Shown: positions 1 through 13,700 of the stretch, one piece after another | How positions within the stretch are numbered: position 1 is the first letter of the stretch | Layout of the letters: each line of letters opens with the position of its first letter | Source of the DNA: Sclerurus mexicanus | Taxonomy: Eukaryota; Chordata; Aves; Passeriformes; Furnariidae | DNA: 64,000 bases | Assembly (NCBI GenBank): GCA_013396755.1 | Contig: VWZF01002957.1 | Span: forward strand, 3,075,939 to 3,139,938 | Direction: 5' to 3' | Made by a program: the position numbers and the translations under genes | Notes under the pieces: generated by a model | The model's database searches: none | What the model was told of the DNA's origin: nothing | What the model saw: only the letters and a program-made list of their open reading frames with translations

Positions 1-2390
1 AGCAGGTTTCAGTTTGGTTATTTTTTTGTGTTTGCTTTCTTTTCATAATACTGAAAAAGTCAGTCTATTCCAACTGAAAGATGTCACAAGGATGATACTA
101 AATGCCATTAAAGGAGCCAGTGAGCAATAACTGGTTAGGCTTTAATTGAACATATAAAATAGTTTAAAAAAAAGAAAGATTGCACCAAGCAATTCCTTCA
201 GCTTTCATTTTTTAAAATATTAATTTATTTTGAAGCAAGAAAAATAGTAAAGAAGATTGCTACCAATATGGCTTTGATGTGATTGGTCATCACAGAAGAT
301 ACACTCAGCAAAATATCCTAATTGCTGTGTATTTGTTCAAATACATTACTCAATGTAATTGATCTTACAGAATGTATTTATCAAAATTTGTAAAAAGACA
401 GATTTTATTTAATATGTTTTAACTGACGGTGTAAGAGAAGTTGGTGGGTTTTTTGGGGGGGGGTTTGTGGTTTTGTTTTTGTTTTTTTTAAAAGTAGTTC
501 AGAAACAACATGCATGTTTTACTTCCCCATCTGCCTGCAGGCATGAGTTGGCATTTGCTCTACCAAAGTGTCTGTGGTAGCCTACTGAGTTGCCATCAGG
601 GCTGCATAGGATGTTATGTCACATCAGGCCAACAGTAAATGGAACCAGATTTTTAATTAAAAATAGCAAACCCAAAGATGATACTTGTATAAAGGTATAC
701 AAAATGAATAAACACACAGAGAAAGAAATAATCCACTGACATACAGTCAGGGCTATTTTGGTGTTTCTGAAGAGGGAAGCATAGGGCTTTTTATTTGCCC
801 TATAAACCTATTTGTCTATGTTTTCATATTAAGTAAATTTTCACTAAAACTAGTAGACAAAAGGAAATGTTGTCTGTCAATTAAGGCTGAAGAAGTACAC
901 TGTCCATAACCCCAAGATCCATTTAGCCCCCCTTAGGGGGAATCATTTTGTGATACTATTTTGTTAATGCCTGCAATGAATTTGTTATTTTCAGCAAGTA
1001 GTAGCAAATATATGTTACTTCACAACATGCTACATTTTCCAAGACCTCCTATTCCTGGCATAAAGCTTTCTAACAAGATCAGTATATTGAACTTTCAGGC
1101 ACCTTATGATCTGGTAATTTTTTCTGCCAAAAAATGACTGCCAAAGTTGCACTGGAAGCTTTGCTTTAGCCTGCGCATTTCATACATATGGGACACATAT
1201 TGCTTTTGATGCTTGCCTAAGACAGATCCTTCTGTATGTTGTCATTAGCTACTGTTGAAGCAAAATAAATGTCTGCATAAATTATCTATAGAAATACACT
1301 CATAATACACACACAGAATCCAAAATTGCAATTGATAAACACCAAACCCTGATCATTAAAATACAACAACGCCAAGCACTGAAGGTCACCATATGCCTGC
1401 ACTTTGTGCTACACCATGGCTAAACACTCAGTGTGCTGATGCAGTCTATGCTGCCTTGTGATTCGTGTCCCTGAGAAGACTGAAGAAAAATACAACTGTC
1501 TACTTTTTGTCCTCTAGATCTCTAGTCATACTGTGCATCCTTCATGATTTAAGCAAGGGTGTTACTGGTGACTTTCAGAGTAAAGTGGACAAAATGTGAT
1601 CTTGTAAACTTGATTTAATAGTAAAATAATGAAATATTCACTTAACTCTACAGGATTAAAGTACTAATGGATTTCTATTGAAATTACATTTACAAACAAT
1701 AAATCATGACAGACAAACAACTTCACACAACACTGCAAAATTTAAATAAGTAACAGACTTAGGCAGAGTATCTATCTCCAGGAGTCTTGCCTTTTCACTG
1801 CAACAAATTTCAAGACAATTTCAGAAAGACTGAGAGACCTTGACTGAAGATTAATGATAAGTAGCACTAGCAGAGCAGCTGCTTCTGCTGCCTTCTGCCA
1901 CTGTGGCGAGAAGAGATTAGAAAACCATTATGACGTGATTTCCCTGAGAAATGCACCCCTGCACCTGTATCCACTGTCATCTTTGATAAAGAAAAAACCC
2001 AGCTTTTTCATCGGAGTCATCCAGAATGCTCCTCCTCCTCCCCAGAAAACCAAGGAGCTGCTGAATGCTGTATCTGGATAACAGCTCTTCCCTCAGGTAG
2101 CACAAACAGAAGGCAGACCTCCTCCTACAGTGACAGGAGCACAGGGCATACAATGATGCCTCTAGCATGCTGCTGGACAGATCTGCATCATCTCCTCTGA
2201 AAGTAAGTGCTTTTAATATGAACTTGAAAGAAGGAGCGACAAAAAATACACACGACCCTCATCAGAAGCTGGGAAGGTGAAGGAAAAAGGTGAGCTGTTA
2301 CTGCAACAGCTCAGACTAAAGTAATATTCTGTTCAATGTTTAATTACTATCTTATTAACTGGATGTAGAGCAGTAATTTAACAGACTTAT
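1..2390. other. Intronic DNA, no gene seen
   Basis: A+T-rich unique-looking sequence. The only distinct element is the G/T-rich tract at 441-490. The short open frames near 1854-2168 overlap on both strands and match nothing I recognise. Confidence 0.7.
441..490. repeat. G/T-rich low-complexity tract
   Basis: A run of T and G including nine consecutive G at 455-463, then a T-rich stretch with single G interruptions. It is the complement-type counterpart of the A/C-rich tracts seen elsewhere in the window. Confidence 0.8.
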
Positions 2391-2461
2391 AATCATAGAA
2401 TGGTTTAGACTGGAAGGAAACTTAAAGATCATCTAATTCCATCTCCTCTGCCACTGGCAAG
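2391..2461 (-). repeat. CR1 LINE 3' end, first half, split by an LTR
   Basis: Begins aatcatagaatgg, the reverse complement of the CR1 tail, and continues with the conserved 3' untranslated text (aaagatcatctaattcc, cctctgcca). The match breaks off at 2461 and resumes at about 2874, so the two parts were one copy before the LTR was inserted. Confidence 0.88.
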
Positions 2462-2873
2462 TGTCATGGTTTTGAAATAGTATTTCCCCATTTAGGACTC
2501 CCATTAAAAAGACCACAAGCCACTCATTCCCCTCTCCCTCCAACTGAAAGCACAAAAGGCAGAGATCACAGGTTAAGATAAGAACAATTTACTGGAAACA
2601 GCAATGAGATAAGAAAACAAACTAACAGCAACAACATTGATAACAAAAGGTATAAGAGAAAGAAATGATTTATACATAAAGTAAAACAATATCATAATGC
2701 CCTTCTCCCCAGAAGCCAGAGAGAGTACCTTTCCCTCAGAGAGTACCCTTCCCTCACTCCTGGCAATGGCATGAGCTGGTGTTGAACAACATTAGGGTCT
2801 GGCCATGCCCTCAGCCATGCCCCCTCTCAGCTACCGCAAAAAATTAACCCAGTCTTTGGTCAAAACCAAGGCA
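2462..2873 (+). mobile_element. Solo LTR of an avian endogenous retrovirus, inserted in a CR1
   Basis: Starts TGTCATGGTTTTG and ends near CAAAACCAAGGCA, so it has TG...CA ends with a matching inverted TGGTTTTG / CAAAACCA near the termini. The layout resembles a common avian LTR family that begins TGTCATGGTTT. It cleanly interrupts a CR1 copy: removing it restores the CR1 text. The flanks gcaag and gcaga may be a decayed 5-bp target duplication. An 18-bp direct duplication sits inside at 2720-2755. No retroviral coding sequence is attached, so it is a solo LTR. An alternative right end is 2882 (gagaca), which gives TGTC/GACA ends but fits the CR1 flank less well. The strand is the LTR's TG-to-CA reading and is tentative. 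Confidence 0.72.
2720..2755. repeat. Two tandem copies of an 18-bp unit inside the LTR
   Basis: The unit agagagtacctttccctc at 2720-2737 is repeated at 2738-2755 with one base changed (t to c). Confidence 0.9.
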
Positions 2874-3035
2874 GCAGAGACACTTGCCACTACATCAGGT
2901 TGCTCAAAGCCCCATCCAACCTGGCCTTAAACACTCCAGGGATGGGCCATCCACAACTCCTCTCTGGGCAACATGTTCCAGTGCCTCATCAGCCTCACAG
3001 TAAAGAATTTCTTTTGAATATCTAATATAAACTAA
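2874..3035 (-). repeat. CR1 LINE 3' end, second half
   Basis: Resumes the CR1 text after the LTR: acatcaggttgctcaaag, ccatccaacctggcctt, gatgggccatccacaac and gggcaacatgttccagtg are all characteristic of antisense CR1 3' regions. It fades out near 3035 after the cacagtaaagaatttctt block. Confidence 0.88.
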
Positions 3036-5815
3036 CCTAACTTTCAGATTTTTGAGATTTATTTATTCCTTTCCCAAATATTTTCCCCCCAAGATTATCC
3101 TAACTTCACATGTAAATTTTCTTTTTTTCTACACGACTTTTGAATACTAGTTAATTAGGCAAAAATGATTTTTAACTCCTCTTTAATCATAAACATTATA
3201 CTTGCCCTTTAACAACATGTTTGTCACTAGTGATAAAGAGTTGGTTTGAAAGACTTTATTTTCCACTTTTTCTTCCCCCACCCAAGCTGTTTCTTTACAA
3301 TATCCCCTCCTTGTTTTCCAAGGCCATCCATGATCAGGTTTTGCTCACTGCAACAGATTTTGATATGTCAACAGAAAAACGATGAGGGCATTGCTGTGCC
3401 CTGTTGCTATTCAAATGTTATTTTTGAAGTGCCTGAACTAATGTATCATGATAAAGACTCTAAAACACTATTCCTAAGCTCATTTTACCACTTAATTCAG
3501 AATTTTTATTTCAACGCAACCAAGGCTGTATAGCTAGAAGACAACTTAAAGATTAAACATATTCACTTATCTGAATTTTCTTCTGTGCAGATACTATATT
3601 TCAGCAGACCCTGTCAAGTAGCTACATGCTCAAACAATATTTTACTATTACGTCATTGTAAATATGTCCTACAAACTCCACTACTCATGGTATAATTTGC
3701 AGCACTTGGTGGCATCTATACTTCAGCCTCAGCAGATAAAACCTAAATTTTTAGAAATAAATAAATCAAGATTTCAAATCAGCTATACAGTATTTCCCTC
3801 TTTACTGAAGACAATCATGCCTTTGCAGCAAAGGCAGCTGATGGTATCCTGGGCTGAATGCTTTCCTTTAAGAATTTGTATCTAATTTTTCATTTGCTAA
3901 ATCTACTTTCTAGACACCATGTACTTTTCTTTTTTCCTTACAGTTTAAAGGACCTTACTTAACATCTTTCTTTGTATACACTTGTAAGGCCACAGATTAA
4001 TCATCTCTTAATAGGCACACTGATTAAACAAATATTTTATTGTACTTTACACTACTTTCCTATACCTAAGATCACAGGAAAAAATACACAGTATTTTTAA
4101 AGTGATTTAAAGAAGACATGACAGTCTTGGTCATAATGTCATTGAGTAGAAGACCAAGTGAACTCTCCAGCTCCAGAAATCAAATTATTTTCAGTTTCAG
4201 CTGAATTGTTTTCCAAAGTAGCATAAAGAACTGCAATTCTTAAAAATGCTTCATTTGGCATGAAAGGAAATTTCTTACTACACATTCTCTTTTCCTGAAG
4301 TACTTTACATCACTGAGAAGTGTATACTCAAGAATAAAATCAGCTAATAAATTTAGACAAGAACACTAGGAACAGACACTTAGATATACATCTTCCTGTT
4401 TCTGACTAAGTTATTTTAGGAGGTTTTAGAAGAAAAACCACTGTGCATGTGCTGCAAAAAGAACAGTTCTGGTGAACTCTGGAGATTCTCTAGAATGTGA
4501 TGAAACTCAGTATTTTCAAATCACAAAGATGAAGAAATATCTGGTTACTACTGGGAGCAATGGCTTTTCAAAAACCACTCAGGAAATTTTCTGGAAACCA
4601 CCTCAGAAAACTGTGAACTTCAAAGCATATATTTTACCTAAAGAACACTTTATACTTTCTTCAAATCAAATGGCTTCTGATAAGGACAGTCTTTTGAGTT
4701 TCACAGCAAGACTAGCCAAGAAAAATTACTACCTGCTTTTCCTGCACTGCAATGAAAATGTTACTTATAAGAAGCATCTTCTCTGAGAAGTCAGATTCAT
4801 TAGAAGATGCTGGGAGATGAGGTGAGAGGGGTCCACGTAGAGATACTTTCTGAAAGGATTCACGTTTGCCTAGCACTCGTTTTGGTGAGATATCTACTAT
4901 GTAACATGGTAGCATTATCAGATACAAACACTACTAAATGGCCAAAGTTTCTTATTCCCTGTTGCACTGCAGATACTCAAAAGTCTCCAAAAACTGATGT
5001 ATTGCAAAGGTTGTCAAACCTCTTTTCTGTCTAGACATATTCTTTTAAAGCTTACATTGAAAAATCTAGTCTCCATGAAATTCCTTGCTTGCTCTTAGAA
5101 CAATTAAGAGATGCTAGTATATACACTGTGAAAATATATAAAGCTTTATTATAGTTTTTGCACTGCAGTATTATTTTAATGACTTTGAAGCATTAGTATA
5201 TGTCAGTTTTAAGAAGGACAACATGGAATTGGTGTGATGCTAAAATAAACAATAACTGTGAAGAGAGATAGGGGAATATAATGTGATTGGACTGAAAAAA
5301 GGTAAAATAAACCTGAGCAAGGACTCAGATTTATACTGCCTGCCACACAACTGTTGTTAACAGAGATTTAAATCTGATTCATGTGCACATTCATGTGGAA
5401 AATAGCCACCCTCAGATGCACAAAAACCAGGAGGTATAACCTAATTGATACACCTCATTACCCTAAGTGCAGGCAGCACACACAAGAGCACAGAACTGTC
5501 AACTCAGGCAGCAGTTCTAACTCAGGCCCCCAGCACACTGAAACCATCCCAGGCAGCACTGAGCTCATCTAGCCTGCCTCTCAACAGGAAATAATTTGTG
5601 GGGAAAGCTGCATGCTGACACTCAGCAACTGAGAAGTTCTAGAATGAAGTTAGTCACAATATGCCTAGGACTTTTAGGCCTCCAAGGTGGCAAGGTCAAA
5701 GAGTGTCTTGAAAAAAAGGTGGAGGAATTAAGACGCAGAAGGAAGTAATTAAGTTTTGTAACCTCTTTTTGTCCTGCACCAAGATGGAAGAACAGAACAG
5801 TAAAGCTTATGACAT

Positions 5816-5872
5816 TAAAAAAACCCCAACCAAACAAAACAAACAAACAAAAAAATAACAAACCCAAAAAAG
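5816..5872. repeat. A/C-rich low-complexity tract
   Basis: Short A runs interrupted by single or grouped C (for example aaacaaacaaacaaaaaaa), with no strict period. Confidence 0.85.
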
Positions 5873-8025
5873 CCCTAGACAGAGCAGACACTGTGGCTCA
5901 GTGGAATCCACAGTTGGGAAAATCTCATTGACAGAAAGATGAACTGCCAGGACACAGCTGGTGTGGAGAGAGAACAGCACTGGAGAAAAAGTGGCAGGCT
6001 GGTCTCCAGGGGAATGTCCACAGGGAACTTTATGCAACATGGACTTACAGTCTTCTGGATGGATTGTGTCTAATATCTCTGGGGACAAAAGCAGCAGTCA
6101 TAAAATAACCCTCCACTCCACTGGTGAATTTACTATCATGACATTTTTAATTAATTCATTTAGGTAAATCCAAATTTTTTTTTTCTTTAGCCATCTGTGC
6201 TTAAGGGTAGTTGATGTCGAAAGCATCACTCTTGTTCTATCTCCCTGGTTGTAGTCATGCTGCAATTACATTTGTTTTTCTTTCTCTGAAAAATTTTTGA
6301 AAAATACAGAGTCATCAGAACTGTTCTTGATGTAGAATTAAGTCATTTAGTTATGAAGGATACTTTTAAACAATTCAGCTCCTATTATCAGTACTACAAC
6401 ATTTTTAGCCCTTTTGCCTTCAGTAATGCATTGAAGATCCAGAGAGCTTTAAGACACAAAACTTCGAGTAAAGACTTTTTTTCCCCATGTCAGCTATTTT
6501 AGACATATCATGTAGGCTTCAGAGATGTTCAAAAAAGTTATGGTATTTTCTGAGAAGATAATTTTGCTGCAGATACATTTTCCACCCAGGAAGATTTCCA
6601 AGTTCGAGCCCAAGTGGTTTTCATCACTGTGGAAGGACCAGGTTGAGTAGGTTGGGATGGATGACTGTAAGACTTGTAGCAGTTACAAGACTAGCAATTA
6701 CTTTGTAGAAACAGAAGAGAGTACTGTGCACACATCTCTTAAGTTAACACAGCGTCTGAGACCTGTTTCTATTTTATTTTACATCACTACTTACAGTATG
6801 GTCCTGTTGACAGCTGATCAGAATAAATCACTCTGTAGGACACTGTCAGCCAGGTTATAAATAAAAAGCAAACACTAGACATATTAATAAGTGTCATCCT
6901 AACTCTATTAACTGCAAGAAGGAAGTTTCAAAAAGTGAATATAATGAAGGAGTATTTACAGAGATCATCTTTCAAATTTTTCCACAGTGATAAGAGGAAA
7001 TCCACTGTGAACTGTACCTCAATGTTCCATCTGCTACACATGGAGTATTCTGTCCTGAAGGTCAAAATTCAAATTACTTAATTTCTAAAGTGAGGACATA
7101 GCACGGCATAAATAATGATGCATAAACCACTCCCCAATTAACAGGATTTCTATATTGAATGTGTCAGATTTTATTCAATATTGCAGCTGAGAACAAGACT
7201 TAAATTTCCTTCATATGATTTTCCTTTCAGCATTCACTTTATTTTCATAAACTGGAACAGTATGTAGGACAAATAAATTTAAAAAGGCAAAATAGATTAA
7301 AAAAATCCAAGAAATTAAATCTAGTCTTCTGCCTGAGAAAGATGAAGTCTATTTTAATTTTTTAAAAAAATTAATTCCATGTAGTGATATTTTACAGCCT
7401 GAAATTTAGGAGTTTACAAATTTTTATTTAGGGTTTACTTTATTTCTCTCTGAAGCATGTAAAATTGCACTCACATTTTGAATCAATGATTTTTTTTAAA
7501 AAAAATCTTATAACTTATTGCTGTTATTTCTATTTTGAATCAATATATTTTCTTGAGCATTACACACAAAAGGAAAGCATACAGCAGGAAGGTGCATTGG
7601 ACCTAGGCAGTAATGACCAGCTCATAATAAGCACTAACAGTGGGAATCAGAAGAAGGAGGGCTGGAGGGGCAATGTGCTGTTGTTGGGGTTATGGGTGCT
7701 ATTTCCCAGGTGACAGTTTAAAGAGTGGTAGGGATTCAGAAACAAAAATCCTTAGGAAGGTGGTATTTTGTGATAAAATCAAGCACTGTTGCCTTGTGTT
7801 ATATAGGACAGTTGTCTCAGTTGACAGCAATTGGGTGCTGTTTGTCCAATTTCTTTACTTACAGCAAATAAAAGACACTTTGTGTTTCAAATCTGGATTG
7901 CTGTGGCTTGGTTCACATGAGGTCCCAATTTTAAGAGCAGTGCCTTTCCATTTTACTTGATGTGCATTTGCAGACCTGTAGAAAGGAGACCTCAACTTCA
8001 TGCATCAGTCGGGATCAAAGCAATT

Positions 8026-8069
8026 CTAGTATAGACTCTAGAACTCTCTAGAACTCTAGTATAGACTCT
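8026..8069. repeat. Short nested tandem duplication
   Basis: The 14-mer ctagtatagactct occurs at 8026-8039 and again at 8056-8069. Between them the 10-mer ctagaactct is repeated head to tail at 8038-8047 and 8048-8057. This looks like replication slippage. Confidence 0.9.
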
Positions 8070-8180
8070 TGTGTTTGCAATAAGGAAATGGCAATATAAA
8101 AGAGGACTCATTTGATTATGCCACTTAAATGTCAAATAAGAGAATGAAAATAAATTAAGATTTTTGAAGAAACTGGGCTG

Positions 8181-8600
8181 CCAGAAAGATGTGGACTTTG
8201 GGGAATGAGTTCAGGAAATGACAACAAAAAAAAAAAATTAGGGGACTGAAGCATCTTTCCTGTGACAAAAGGCTGACAGAGCTGGGACTGTTCAATCTGG
8301 AAAAGCGAAGGCTTGGGGAGGAACTTATGAATGTGTTGAAATACCCAAAGAAAAGGAATAAAGAAGAGGAAGGCAGATTGTTCCCAGTGGTTCCCAGTGC
8401 CAGGACGAGGGGCAATCTACACAAATGGAAACAGGAGGTGTTGTCTGAACATCAGGAAACACTTCTATTAACTGGGAGGGTGGATATACAAAAGCAGTCT
8501 GGACATGGTCTTGGGCAACCAGCTCTGTGTGACTCTGCTTGAGCAGATGGGTTGGACTAGACACTGTACACAGGTGCCTTTCAACCTCAACTAGTCTGCA
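8181..8600 (+). repeat. CR1 LINE fragment (3' coding end and UTR)
   Basis: Carries the sense CR1 signature blocks in order: gactgaagcatctttcctg, agagctgggactgttcaatc, a decayed cagtgccaggacgaggggca, gaacatcaggaaacactt, ctggacatggtcttgggcaa, ttgagcagatgggttggac and a decayed tail. Coding potential is lost. It is antisense to GABBR2. Confidence 0.9.
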
Positions 8601-10607
8601 AATCCCACAGATGTGACTGGAATTGTCAGATTCCACAGCAACAAGTCAGAAACTTACCATCTAAGGAAGGCTAATTAGTTAACTGTTCTCAATTTATAAA
8701 TCCGTTAAGCACATTCTCAATACAGAAGCTATAGATGTGTTACAAGCGTTAGTGGATTAAAGAGCTTGTGATACACAGGAGGTAAGTCTAAGCGATGGGA
8801 GTAGAAATGCAGTAATTTCTTTGCCCATAAAGACCTTCTAGGCAGTGTTTTAAGTTAATTTACTCCAATTGAACTTTTATTTTATCAGAAACCAATTTAG
8901 TCAAAGACAGATAATACAGAAAATGTCATCTGACACACGACTAAAAATTGAGAGTTCTAAGTAACTTCTAAATTGTCACTTCTGAGCTCATAAACCTCAT
9001 AACCTCCAGTGACTCCAGTGGCTGCTTGATCACAGAAACAATGATGATAACACTAGTGTGTTCTTTACAAGAGAAAGGTAAAAGTCTTAACACTGGTACA
9101 GAACAAATTCTTACCAATAAAGGGTGATCAACCCTCACTGTAACTGATTTCTTTTCTAGAACAAAAGTCAAAACAATGTCACTCCTCTACGACTTATATC
9201 TTAAAACAGTACGTGTTACAGCCCCACAGGAATCATTTGCTATGAAAAAATATATTAAAATGAACAGGTAGGTGCTGCTTGAAATACTTGTTAAAGACTA
9301 GATAAAGAAGTGAAGGGTACAGCAAGCATCAAGATGCATGCAAGAGGCCAGTGTTGGTAACATGATGAGAAGATAGTTTTCTTCTGCTCCATTTGCCAGG
9401 ACACAACATTTCCTGTGACTATCACTTCTCAAGGAGCATTAAGAAATCATACACATGCCTGACAGGCCAAACACTCCCTTAAGAAATCATCCAAACTACC
9501 CAGTCCAGAAGAAGTTAAACACCATGCTTTGCTAGTCTTGAAACTTTTCTTGCTGGGTGGAATGGGGGATGACTTTACAATTGCTACTGCAGTTGCAGTT
9601 ATTTAAGTTCTTATTTAACTGACTCAGTTCTCCAATGCTACTTTTATCTTCTTCTAATTGAACATGGCAGAATATTCAGTCTACGCCTTGCAGCTGCACA
9701 GGTGATAGTATAATAACGTACAATAATTACATTTTACTGTCTCAGTTGTTTTTAACACTTGTATTCAAAGTCACACTTATTTTTGAGCTGTCAGCTTTGA
9801 AGTTAAGATCGCAACAGGTGAGAACATCTGTGCTAGTAACTGCTTATTAGGTGCAGAGATCTATATCAGATTTGGGTGGGGTTTTTTCCCTACCTTATTT
9901 GTTAATGAATTTAAAATGCAGCATTTCATATAAGATCATAAACTCCACTGCAAATGCTTTCATGACAGTCTCTCAAGAATTCATGAAATTGATAAATAAT
10001 CCCTCCCTTCCCAGAGATTTCTTTGTCCATGTAACACAATAAATAGTGCCATAAATATTTTTTATGTTTAGGTGGCCACTTTAAGTGCAGTATATCTATA
10101 CACTAATAGTATTTGTGTATGGGAAGCCCCACCTATGTAGTAAAACCAAACAAAACCTTCAGCTCTAATTAGGTCTATACAAAGTTGTGCTCTAAAACAT
10201 TTATGACAATTTATGATATAAACATGGTTATGACAAGTAAGCCTCTGCAGACATCACATTAGTGTTTCACAGTAGCCAAACATTTCAATAGAATATTAAG
10301 AATTTCTAGAAAGATCATAGCATAAAACAGAGGACATCCTTATGACAGGGTATTTCTGTCCATGATGTCACTCAGCTGGAATACTGTTCCCAGTTCTCTT
10401 TTGCATATTCTGCTTCAAAAATGAGACAGTAGAAACAAAGTAGGTACAACAAAAGTATGCAGAAAAATTATCAAAATCGTAGAATGATTCCCACAACGTG
10501 ACACTAAATACATCAATGAGATATGCAAATGAGTTTGCAAAGGAGCTGTGAAAAGAAAAATGATAGTGGAGAAGGTGGTAATAAAGAAAGTGTGTGTGTG
10601 TGTATCC
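8601..10607. other. Intronic DNA, no gene seen
   Basis: A+T-rich sequence without recognised repeats apart from the (GT)7 run at its right end. Confidence 0.65.
10590..10603. repeat. (GT)7 microsatellite
   Basis: Seven GT units directly adjoin the 5' side of the CR1 fragment that follows. Confidence 0.9.
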
Positions 10608-10720
10608 TCAGGGGACACCACTAGTGACAGGCCTTCGATGCCATGCCACTGACTACCAACCCTCTGGGATCTGCTGTTCAGCCAGTCTCAAGCCACCTCA
10701 TTGTCCAGTCATCCAGTCCA
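10608..10720 (-). repeat. CR1 LINE reverse-transcriptase fragment, antisense
   Basis: The block ggggacaccactagtgaca is the reverse complement of CR1 codons for V-T-S-G-V-P. Reading the minus strand gives a degraded form of the adjoining region (LDDWTMRWLE, then SRSQRV) with a stop and frame shifts. It is a short internal fragment without the CR1 tail. Confidence 0.75.
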
Positions 10721-13700
10721 CTGGTCTTTCAAGGGTGCAATTAAAAAAAAAGAAAAGTCAAACAAAAAAGACCATTGCTTATACGATCCATCTCTCATGC
10801 TTTACATTTCCATGGGGGAAAAAAAATGAAATAAAAAAAACACACAGTCCAGCATCAAACCGTTGAAGCAAAATCTCAGCACACGTGGACTTCCATGTTC
10901 CACTGCACTTAGTTCTTTTTTCCAGTACATCATCTTACAGCATAAGATACCACTACAGCTGTGAGCTACAGCCCCTCAACACAAAGAAAACACATGGGCC
11001 TCCCATTCCCAGTTCCTGTACAAAGCCCTAATTCAAAGCCAAGTGAAGCCCTTCCATTGCCTTAAGTAGATAAGATCCTTTGAACCCAGAAAAAAGTGAC
11101 TGCCATCACTGACTACAGACTTTTCTGTAGGAGCTAAGTGTTGCATTAATGTTCTACAAAATTTCAAATGAAGGGCAAGTCTCATCAAAGAAATGTTGAG
11201 TAAAATAAACACAGTTCATAAAACAATTTGCTTCCTCTGCTGTGAAAGACACTCTCATACCATTCAAATTAAGGATTTTCCATTAGAGTTTGCTCATCTC
11301 TTCTCTTTCAATTCTATAAAAAGAGAAATCACTAAGGAGCAGCTGCCTGTTCTTCAAGAGCAAAAACCTGCAACATAATCTAAATTCTGTTTTTCTTGCT
11401 ACATAAGCATTTTCATTTCTTGACTTGCATCTTAAACTCATTTAGCAGTAAACATACATTTAAAAAAGAAACCAAACATGTTCCATTTTCCACACAAACA
11501 ACCATGGTAAGTGGTTTAACACTGGAAAAGGACAAAATGCTTTTGATATCTAAAAGCTAACTGACCTCAAAACAAAACTTTACATATTGTCACACTGGTG
11601 AAATTCAGTAGATACCAACCTGTTGCTGTCTTTATCTACCTATTTTTATCAATTAACTTTAAGGCAATCCCTGCTAAGTCATTCTAGAGCAAATTTTTAT
11701 GAGTAGTGCAATGCTCATGCAGATTCAATACAAAGCCCAAGTAGTGCAGATTGCTTTATTTCTAAAGCTCCTGCAATTAAGAAAAGGGCAAACCTCCAAA
11801 AAAACACAAGGCAGAAGATGCACCACACTTGTCATGGGGCTTTTCAGGACCCAAAAGGGTTTCTTGAATATCAGAAATGTTTGGCATAAATGAGAGGGTT
11901 TTTTCTTCGACTTCTCAGCCTGATTCAAATTAAGAAAGATCAGAGATTCACTGTTGGTACTGCAAACTCTTTTCTTTTTAAGCACCTTGAAACATTACAT
12001 TCTTAATGCTAGTTAGAAACACAAATTCACTTTTTCTCAATTAAAGGTCACATAAGGAATTGGGAGACCGTTCTTGCTTTCCTTTGTTCCTTATAGTGTT
12101 TAACATTATCATGTATTACCCTTTTTTTTTTATATATAGGTTGAATAACACTGGTTCTTTTAATTGTTTATGTTTGTGGTTTACAATATTGCCTCTTTCT
12201 TCCTGGAGATCTCCAACTTAACTACCCCTGTTTTGTATGTATGTATTTATTGTTGTAGGATTATTTATTCCATTCAGTACCAAAATAGGTAATTAAATTA
12301 TTCCTTTAAAATAAGAGCACAAACACTACCAACAGATTAAAAGCCTGAAGACTAAAAATTAGGATCCATGAGTTATGCATTTAAAAAAGCTAATGATCTG
12401 CATCAACTATGAATGCATCACTGAAATCAAAAAGCCCTATTTCTATTTTTACTACAAAGTCATTGACAGAATAAAGAGTCTAAAAGTAGTGCAATATTCA
12501 TGAATGATTTAGTATGAGGAAAAGATGCCGACTGCATCAAGATTCAGACATCAGTATTTGTCAGCCAAATGGGACAGAAAGCTTCTTATAAATGAACTCT
12601 TAAAAATAATTGAAATAGAAAATAGAATAGCTATCAACATTTTTTATTTATTATCTATAGATAATGCAGAAGTATGGTATGTTTTTTTCTTGTATATCAT
12701 GATATATTTTCTTCTGTTTGCTGTATCTTATTCTGTGAGACATAAAAGGATCTCCCTAATGTGAAAGGAATAACCCTCAACTAAACAAATGTATAGTTTA
12801 AAATCATTGAAAAAAATAAACACAGAATATGTATTAAACTCCTCTTCTGTAGAAATCTGACCATGTCCCCCCACCTTGTATTTCAATAAAGGGGCACAGA
12901 CCACACATAAGGTTACAATTTAATAACACATTTCATAACTTCATAATTTTAACAATGGATTTCTGACATCTGGTTCGAGACACTCTAATCTTTCCCAGAT
13001 AAACTGAAATTGTTCTTATAGATTTTTTGCATGTGTCTGTGCGTGGATTTTTGTTCCGTGTTTCCTTTTCATTCAAGAATGGGAATTAGAACTATATACT
13101 GTATTTTAAAAGAGATTTTTAAATTAATTATTTGGCAGCTATAAAATATCAAAATTAAACTGCTAGTGCAAGTAGTATGCATGAAGCAATACTGACAGAA
13201 GTTATTACCACACAGGACTTAATTATGCTCCACTGAAGTGCACTTTCAAAAAGAAGTTCAACCAATCTGCATGCAACAAACAAACTTAAAACTAAAAATA
13301 CACAAGAGCCCAAGAAAATCTACTGCAGAAAAATCTGAAAATAGAAAAAGGTCAGCACAACCATCCAAGCAAAAGCAGGTCAAAGTGCAGTATCAATGAT
13401 GCTACAATAAAGTAAATTCCACGTCCAGAAAAGGGAAAAGACAAACGTCTGATTATTCTTGAGGAAGCAAGGGGAATTTCAACAAATTCCTAAGATAAGA
13501 AAGTGACATGTAATACCTGAGGAGCCGAAGCCATTAATTTCATAAGAAAATAGATCCAAAAAAATGGATAAAAGGACAAAAAAAAAATTGAAGTATCTGT
13601 ACATTTTATTTAGGGACAAACTAAAAGCAGAGAAAAGGATTGGATTACACCACCGCTATGAAACTCAGGAATGGAAGTAAATTTTCTAGTAAAAAGATCT

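Larger units (their letters stand above)
3036..8180. other. Intronic DNA, no gene seen
   Basis: A+T-rich sequence with no recognised gene or family repeat. It contains the A/C tract at 5816-5872 and the small duplication at 8026-8069. Open frames of up to about 106 codons occur on both strands, often overlapping, without recognisable motifs. Confidence 0.65.

Noticed and set aside
2452..2891. ggcaagtgtc / gacacttgcc inverted ends suggesting a DNA transposon
   Set aside because: The right-hand part belongs to the interrupted CR1, and the insert's TGTCATGG start and inner TGGTTTTG / CAAAACCA fit an LTR better.
12970..12986. tRNA box B-like text (ggttcgagac), and a similar gttcgagccc near 6602
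   Set aside because: No box A upstream and no acceptor stem; neither looks like a tRNA or a tRNA-derived SINE body.
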